The notes under the pieces are model-generated. The model was not told the origin of the DNA. It made no database searches and worked only from the letters and a program-made list of their open reading frames with translations. 64,000 nt of DNA, taken from the NCBI RefSeq assembly GCF_947491795.1, contig NZ_CANLKW010000005.1:154368-218367 (forward strand), given 5' to 3'. The stretch comes from an uncultured Roseobacter sp. (GTDB lineage: Bacteria > Pseudomonadota > Alphaproteobacteria > Rhodobacterales > Rhodobacteraceae). How positions within the stretch are numbered: the stretch's first letter is position 1; each line of letters starts with the position of its first letter. Of the stretch, positions 59,355 to 64,000 are shown in pieces. The position numbers were made by a program, and so were the translations under genes.

Positions 59355-60908
59355 ATGGACCTGATCGACAACCCGGCCCCGGGATCAAACACACCTGAAT
59401 TCACCGTCTCCGAGATCGGCGGTGCGGTCAAAAAGCTCGTGGAGAGTGAGTTGGGATGGGTCCGGGTGCGCGGCGAGGTCGGGCGCGTGGTCCTGGCCCG
59501 TTCCGGACATCTGTATTTTGACCTCAAGGATGATCGCTCTGTGCTGTCGTGCATGACCTGGAAAGGCCAGGTGCCGGGACTGGGCATGATGCCCGAGGAA
59601 GGGATGGAGGTCGTCGCCGAGGGCAAGATGACCGCCTCTGGTTTCCAGTCCAAATACGGTCTTAATACCCAGCGTCTGGCCGTGGCGGGCGAAGGTGCGC
59701 TGATGGCGATGCTGGAAAAGCGCAAGAAAGCTCTGGCCGCAGAGGGGCTGTTTGATGCCGCGCGCAAGAAAAGCCTGCCGTATCTGCCGGATGTGATCGG
59801 CGTTGTGACGTCACTGCAGGGCGCGGTGATCCGCGATATTCTGCACCGTCTGCGCGACCGGTTCCCGCGCAAGGTGCTGATCTGGCCGGTGGCCGTACAG
59901 GGAGAGAGATGCGCGCCCGAAGTGGCCCGCGCGGTGGCCGGGTTCAACGCTCTGTCGCCCGGCGGGGCAATGCCGCGTCCTGATCTGCTGATCGTCGCGC
60001 GGGGCGGCGGCTCGGTCGAGGATCTGTGGGGATTCAACGAGGAGATTGTCGCGAGGGCCGTCGCAGCCTCTGATATCCCGCTCATTTCCGCCGTGGGGCA
60101 TGAGACGGACACCACCCTGATTGATTTTGTTTCCGATCACCGCGCACCGACGCCGACAGCGGCTGCGGAACTGGCCGTGCCGGTGCGCCATGAACTGATG
60201 GCCTGGCTGGACGGTCAGGACGCCCGGATGCGGCAGGCGCTGAGCAACGGTCTGACCCGGCGCGGTCAGCGGCTGCGGGATCTGGAGCGCGCGCTGCCCC
60301 GGCCGGACAGCCTGCTCGACAGCCCCCGCCAGCGGCTGGATACGCGGGCCGCGCGTCTGGGGCCTGCCCTGATGACTGGTGTGCAGCAGCGCAAGGTGCG
60401 TCTGGCGGATATCAGCGGTTCTCTGCGTCCGGCGACGCTGACACGGGCGGTTGCGGGGGATCAGCGGCGGCTCGGCGAACGTGCGGTGCGTCTGGGGCCC
60501 GCGCTGCTCCGCGCCATAGGCGTCAAGGACGAGCGCCTGAAAGCTCAGCTGCGCCGGTTCCGGCCTGACACACTGGCCCGGGAAACGCAGGAGCGCCGCA
60601 GGCAGCTGAACATCGTTTCCCGCCGCCTTTCCGAAGCCGGTCAGCGCCAGACTGCGGCATGGCAGAGCAGGATTGACGCGGCAGAACGCTTGCGGCGCAC
60701 GCTGGGCTATGAGGCCACGCTGGAGCGCGGTTTCGCGGTGGTCCGCAGCGCAGGTGTTGTCATCACAGACAGTGCATCAGCAAAGAAAGCCGAACGCCTG
60801 GAGATCCAGTTTGCCGATGGCCGCGCAACCGTTGGCGGACAGTCTGCGAAACCCGCAGCCCGTAAAACGCCGGGGAAAAAACCACCCGAACAGGGCTCGC
60901 TCTTTTAG
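59355..60908 (+). CDS. xseA: Exodeoxyribonuclease VII large subunit
   Basis: Large subunit of 517 residues. It has an N-terminal OB fold (VRVRGEVGRVVLARSGHLYFDLKDD) and the catalytic core with FDAARKKSLPYLPDVIGVVTS, DLLIVARGGGSVEDLWGFNEE and SAVGHETDTTLIDFVSD (DTxDxxAD-like). A coiled coil with many Arg repeats follows (RRGQRLRDLERALP and similar). The C-terminus is Lys/Pro-rich. xseB is not adjacent. Confidence 0.95.
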   Translation: MDLIDNPAPGSNTPEFTVSEIGGAVKKLVESELGWVRVRGEVGRVVLARSGHLYFDLKDDRSVLSCMTWKGQVPGLGMMPEEGMEVVAEGKMTASGFQSKYGLNTQRLAVAGEGALMAMLEKRKKALAAEGLFDAARKKSLPYLPDVIGVVTSLQGAVIRDILHRLRDRFPRKVLIWPVAVQGERCAPEVARAVAGFNALSPGGAMPRPDLLIVARGGGSVEDLWGFNEEIVARAVAASDIPLISAVGHETDTTLIDFVSDHRAPTPTAAAELAVPVRHELMAWLDGQDARMRQALSNGLTRRGQRLRDLERALPRPDSLLDSPRQRLDTRAARLGPALMTGVQQRKVRLADISGSLRPATLTRAVAGDQRRLGERAVRLGPALLRAIGVKDERLKAQLRRFRPDTLARETQERRRQLNIVSRRLSEAGQRQTAAWQSRIDAAERLRRTLGYEATLERGFAVVRSAGVVITDSASAKKAERLEIQFADGRATVGGQSAKPAARKTPGKKPPEQGSLF

Positions 60909-60910
60909 CG

Positions 60911-61324
60911 TCAGACGCCCACGTCCGGGCCGAGGCAGATCATTTCTTCGTTCAGATCCGTTGCCTCATAAAGCTCGGTTCCACCCGGCATATTGCGAAA
61001 GCTGGCAATCAGGCCCTGACCGTTCTGGCGGAACGTCCAGCACTGGGGATCGGGGTTGTCCTCGTAGACAAAACAGATCTGGCCTGCTTCCTCGTACCAG
61101 ACGCCTTCCTTGCATTCACCGTCCAGAAAGGACCAGCGCACACGGCGGTTGTCCATGTAAACCTCTGCGCCATAGGTCGCGCCATTCTCGCCGTAAAACA
61201 GCGTTTTGCCGCGTGTGTAATCATCAAAGGCCTCGGCATTCATGTTGCCTTCGGCGGCGAGTCCAGGGCCTGTGCAAAGCGCGCAGACCAGCAGCAGGGC
61301 AAGGGGGTTTTTCATCATCATCAC
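60911..61324 (-). CDS. Small secreted protein, paralogue of the one at 57.6 kb
   Basis: Paralogue of 137 residues. Four ATG codons run together, so the start is between 61324 and 61315; the signal peptide KNPLALLLVCALCTGPGLAA fits all. Its domain contains YTRGKTLFYGENG, GECKEGVWYEEAGQICFVYE and PDPQCWTFRQNGQG. The Cys and aromatic pattern agrees with the other copy. Convergent to xseA, with 2 bases between. Confidence 0.75.
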   Translation of the reverse strand: MMMMKNPLALLLVCALCTGPGLAAEGNMNAEAFDDYTRGKTLFYGENGATYGAEVYMDNRRVRWSFLDGECKEGVWYEEAGQICFVYEDNPDPQCWTFRQNGQGLIASFRNMPGGTELYEATDLNEEMICLGPDVGV

Positions 61325-61484
61325 CTTTCACATTTACAAAAGAACGGCCTGTGTCCACCCGGCAGCTGCTGACACGGACAGGCCTGAACGGTCGGCTGCA
61401 TAGACAGCCGGTGCCACAGTGACCAGGCCGCTTCCGGCCCGGACACCGCCCGGGGCCGCACCAGCTGGCAGGCGGGTCAGGCAG

Positions 61485-61527
61485 AACAGACAGGAGGCGG
61501 TTGTTGGTTTCATGTTAACTGTCTGTT
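61485..61527. promoter_or_regulatory. Inverted repeat in the 409-bp gap before the NuoEF-like gene
   Basis: AACAGACAG (61485-61493) and CTGTCTGTT (61519-61527) are perfect arms separated by 25 bases. This gap (61325-61733) holds no convincing gene and may carry promoters for both flanking genes. Confidence 0.4.
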
Positions 61528-61733
61528 TACCTCTTCCGGTTGCCGGCTCCAAGCGCGCAGCGAGGGTGCGGTTAATGACAGAAGTTTCGGATCGGACACG
61601 GGAGTGTCGTTTCTGGCCGCATTGCACAGGTGGTTTGGCGCTATTTTTGGGCCAGCCGGGCTGATAGTCTTGGCACTGAACGACATCACAAACCGCTGCC
61701 GCAAATGATGCGCAGCACCCGGAGAAAACGCCG

Positions 61734-63434
61734 ATGGCACTGGACAATGCAGATAAAACCCCGCGCAAAGGCGTTTGGAAATCGGGCAAGGGCAAAGGCC
61801 GGCACCATACCAAAGGGCGCCAGCTGCAGGATGATGCATGGGAAGTCGTCCGTGCTCTGCTGGGCGACGCGCCGCGTCGTGCTGACCTGCTGATCGAACA
61901 TCTGCACAAAATCCAGGATGCCTATGGGCATCTTTCTGCCGCCCATCTGCGTGCACTTGCCGAAGAAATGCGCATGTCCATGGCCGAGGTCTACGAGGTG
62001 GCGACATTTTATGCCCATTTCGATGTCGTCAAAGAAGGCGAAACGCCACCTCCTGCGCTGACCATCCGCGTCTGCGATTCGCTGTCATGTGAGCTGGCCG
62101 GTGCGCAGCAGCTCAGGGCCGCGCTCGAAGAAGGGCTGGATCCGGCAGAGGTACGCGTTCTTCGCGCGCCCTGCATGGGCCGTTGTGACACAGCGCCGGT
62201 GCTGGAACTGGGGCACGCCCATATCGATCACGCCACGCCCGAAAAAGTGCAAGTGGCGATTGCTGCCGGTGACACGCATGCGCACATCCCCGAGTATCAG
62301 GACTTTTCCGCCTATGTGGCCGACGGTGGATACGCCGCACTGAAGTCCCTGCGGGAAAGCGGCGACTGGGAAGCAGTGCAGGAACAGGTTCTGGCCTCAG
62401 GTTTGCGGGGCCTTGGCGGTGCCGGTTTTCCCTCGGGCAAAAAGTGGGGCTTTGTGCGTGCTAACGCAGGCCCGCGCTATCTGGCCGTGAATGGTGACGA
62501 GGGCGAGCCGGGGACCTTCAAAGACCGCTACTATCTGGAGCGTGTGCCGCATCTCTTTCTGGAAGGCATGCTGATTGCAGCCTGGGCCGTGGAGGCAGAA
62601 ACCGCCTTTATCTATATGCGCGACGAATACCCCGCCGTGCTGGAAATTCTCGCCCGCGAAATTCGCGCGCTGGAAGAAGCAGGCATCGTCACACCCGGCT
62701 ACATCGATCTGCGGCGGGGCGCAGGTGCGTATATCTGCGGCGAAGAAAGCGCGATGATCGAAAGCATCGAAGGCAAACGCGGCATGCCCCGCCACCGCCC
62801 GCCCTTTGTGGCACAGGTCGGTGTTTTTGGCCGTCCGACACTGGTCCACAATGTTGAAACGCTGCACTGGGTCGCGCGGATCTGCCGTGAGGGCCCCGAA
62901 GTTTTGTCCTCGGTTGAAAAGAACGGGCGCAAGGGCCTGCGCAGCTATTCGGTTTCGGGGCGTGTGGCAAACCCGGGTGTGCACCTTCTGCCCGCAGGTT
63001 CGACAATTACCGATATCATTGAGGCAGCGGGCGGAATGGCAGAAGGCCACGCCTTCAAGGCCTATCAGCCGGGCGGCCCGTCATCCGGTATCCTGCCCGC
63101 ATCAATCTGCGATGTGCCGCTTGATTTCGACACGCTTCAGCCATTGGGGTCGTTCATCGGCTCTGCGGCTGTTGTGGTGCTGTCGGATCAGGACAGCGCG
63201 CGGGGCGCAGCGCTCAATATGCTGCGGTTCTTTGAGGATGAAAGCTGTGGTCAGTGCACGCCCTGCCGCGTGGGCTGCGAAAAGGCGGTAAAACTGATGC
63301 AGGCGGATCAGTGGGATCAGGGCCTGCTCGAAGAGCTGAGCACGGCGATGGTCGATGCGTCGATCTGCGGGCTGGGTCAGGCGGCACCAAATCCGATCCG
63401 CATGGTCATCAAACATTTCCCTGACGAAATCTGA
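61734..63434 (+). CDS. fdsB: NuoE-NuoF fusion protein (formate dehydrogenase-type beta subunit)
   Basis: Diaphorase-type subunit of 566 residues. The N-terminal NuoE-like part has the 2Fe-2S cysteines VCDSLSCELAG and RAPCMGRCDTAP. The C-terminal NuoF part has LRGLGGAGFPSGKKWGF (NADH), AVNGDEGEPGTFKDRYYLE (FMN), GAYICGEESAMIESIEG and the 4Fe-4S motif ESCGQCTPCRVGCEK with the later ASICGLG. This matches the NAD-reducing FdsGB of molybdenum formate dehydrogenase, fused. The catalytic alpha gene does not follow; ftsY does. Hydrogenase or complex I relatives cannot be fully excluded. Confidence 0.85.
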   Translation: MALDNADKTPRKGVWKSGKGKGRHHTKGRQLQDDAWEVVRALLGDAPRRADLLIEHLHKIQDAYGHLSAAHLRALAEEMRMSMAEVYEVATFYAHFDVVKEGETPPPALTIRVCDSLSCELAGAQQLRAALEEGLDPAEVRVLRAPCMGRCDTAPVLELGHAHIDHATPEKVQVAIAAGDTHAHIPEYQDFSAYVADGGYAALKSLRESGDWEAVQEQVLASGLRGLGGAGFPSGKKWGFVRANAGPRYLAVNGDEGEPGTFKDRYYLERVPHLFLEGMLIAAWAVEAETAFIYMRDEYPAVLEILAREIRALEEAGIVTPGYIDLRRGAGAYICGEESAMIESIEGKRGMPRHRPPFVAQVGVFGRPTLVHNVETLHWVARICREGPEVLSSVEKNGRKGLRSYSVSGRVANPGVHLLPAGSTITDIIEAAGGMAEGHAFKAYQPGGPSSGILPASICDVPLDFDTLQPLGSFIGSAAVVVLSDQDSARGAALNMLRFFEDESCGQCTPCRVGCEKAVKLMQADQWDQGLLEELSTAMVDASICGLGQAAPNPIRMVIKHFPDEI

Positions 63435-63514
63435 TACCCGCAGCGGGCCTTTTACTCCGGTGCAATTCCCCTTAGATGGGAGGTGCTGCAAATTTACGGG
63501 GCGGGGCCGCTGCT

Positions 63515-64000
63515 ATGGCGTTTTTCAAGAAACTCAAGGACCGGCTGTTCAAGTCGTCGTCAAAGATCGACGAGGGGCTGGAAGCCATTGTGGAGGACGG
63601 TGGCGTCGAGGAAACGCTTGCGCCCGAACCCTCGGCGACAGCGCAACCCGTACCGAAGGGATCCGGGGTTTCTTCGGAGACTTTACCGGGCCCGGAGCTG
63701 GAACCGGAGCCCGGCCTGAGTTCCGAAGAAGAAGCGCCGGAACCTTCTTCGGGCGAAATCCTGGCGACAGACGAGGTTCTTCAGTCTCCTGAGAAGGCGC
63801 CGGATCTGATTCCGGAAGCGGTCGGGTCCGATACCGGCTCTGAAACTTTGTCCGCGACAGACCCGACAGAACCCGGCCCGCAAGTACTTGACACGGGGGC
63901 GGATCCGGAAGTCCTTCAACCCGAACCCGAACCCGAACCCGAACCCGAACCCGAACCCGAACCCGAACCCGAACCCGAACCCGAACCCGAACCCGAACCC
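63515..64000 (+). CDS. ftsY: FtsY signal recognition particle receptor, N-terminal part (runs off window)
   Basis: Partial gene of at least 162 residues. The start MAFFKKLKDRLFKSSSKIDEGL is the Rhodobacteraceae FtsY N-terminus and is followed by a long acidic, Pro/Glu-rich A domain that anchors the protein at the membrane. The conserved NG GTPase domain would follow beyond the edge. From 63920 the sequence is a perfect hexanucleotide repeat encoding Pro-Glu. No stop in the window. Confidence 0.85.
   Translation, partial: MAFFKKLKDRLFKSSSKIDEGLEAIVEDGGVEETLAPEPSATAQPVPKGSGVSSETLPGPELEPEPGLSSEEEAPEPSSGEILATDEVLQSPEKAPDLIPEAVGSDTGSETLSATDPTEPGPQVLDTGADPEVLQPEPEPEPEPEPEPEPEPEPEPEPEPEP
63920..64000 (+). 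repeat. (CCCGAA) hexanucleotide tandem repeat within ftsY
   Basis: Thirteen and a half perfect copies of CCCGAA up to the window edge, coding (Pro-Glu)n. The copy number probably varies by slippage in multiples of six, keeping the frame. Confidence 0.95.

Overview
The window is ordinary chromosome from an alphaproteobacterium, almost certainly a Rhodobacteraceae/Roseobacter-type marine bacterium. The evidence is a GC-rich sequence, tandem DUF1194 proteins, a PHA cluster with PhaR, VPLPA-CTERM surface proteins, a NuoE-NuoF fused formate-dehydrogenase-type subunit and an FtsY with a long acidic N-terminus. I see no rRNA, tRNA, CRISPR array, insertion sequence or prophage. Genes are dense, strands alternate often, and many neighbours overlap by 1-4 bases.

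Layout. 0-7 kb: XRE regulator, sdhE, MarR regulator, two tandem von Willebrand (DUF1194) proteins, gloA, thyA-folA, a pilin-like secreted protein, a cytochrome P450 and a cold-shock protein. 7.2-10.1 kb: an ArsC-like protein, then on the minus strand a complete bufferin operon (bufA, MNIO enzyme bufB, partner bufC, DoxX). 10.3-16.9 kb: thrS, MAPEG protein, an ArsR-SRPBCC fusion regulator behind a large symmetric operator, two alpha/beta hydrolases, a VOC protein and an M15-like protein. 17-21.4 kb: polyhydroxyalkanoate metabolism (phaZ, phaC, phaP, phaR) with three exact CTGC-N3-GCAG PhaR boxes and one degenerate box. 21.4-31 kb: a minus-strand catabolic locus: polar amino acid/amine ABC transporter, two glutamine-synthetase-like gamma-glutamyl ligases, a class I amidotransferase, an amine oxidase and a DegT aminotransferase. 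31-36.6 kb: PhnD-like protein coupled to TerB, a second TerB, rlmJ, and two divergent VPLPA-CTERM proteins. 36.7-43.2 kb: pyrG, secG, a Co-type nitrile hydratase operon, purA. 43.2-55.7 kb: a 699-residue acidic protein, thiN, EamA transporter, sdaA, GST, rpiA, gor, hflK-hflC, and a periplasmic Do-type protease. 55.9-64 kb: a dnaE2 remnant, ferredoxin, small secreted proteins, purD, xseA, the formate-dehydrogenase-type beta subunit, and ftsY running off the end.

How it works together. Three accessory modules stand out: metal or oxidant protection through a modified Cys-containing peptide (bufferin), carbon storage as PHA under PhaR control, and amine use through gamma-glutamylation. Several intergenic regions carry clear, unexplained operators: an 11-bp periodic array near 34.3 kb, a 32-bp dyad near 13.9 kb, and palindromes upstream of gor, the DegT gene and the 699-residue gene. 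These, more than any unknown gene, are the less-described content.
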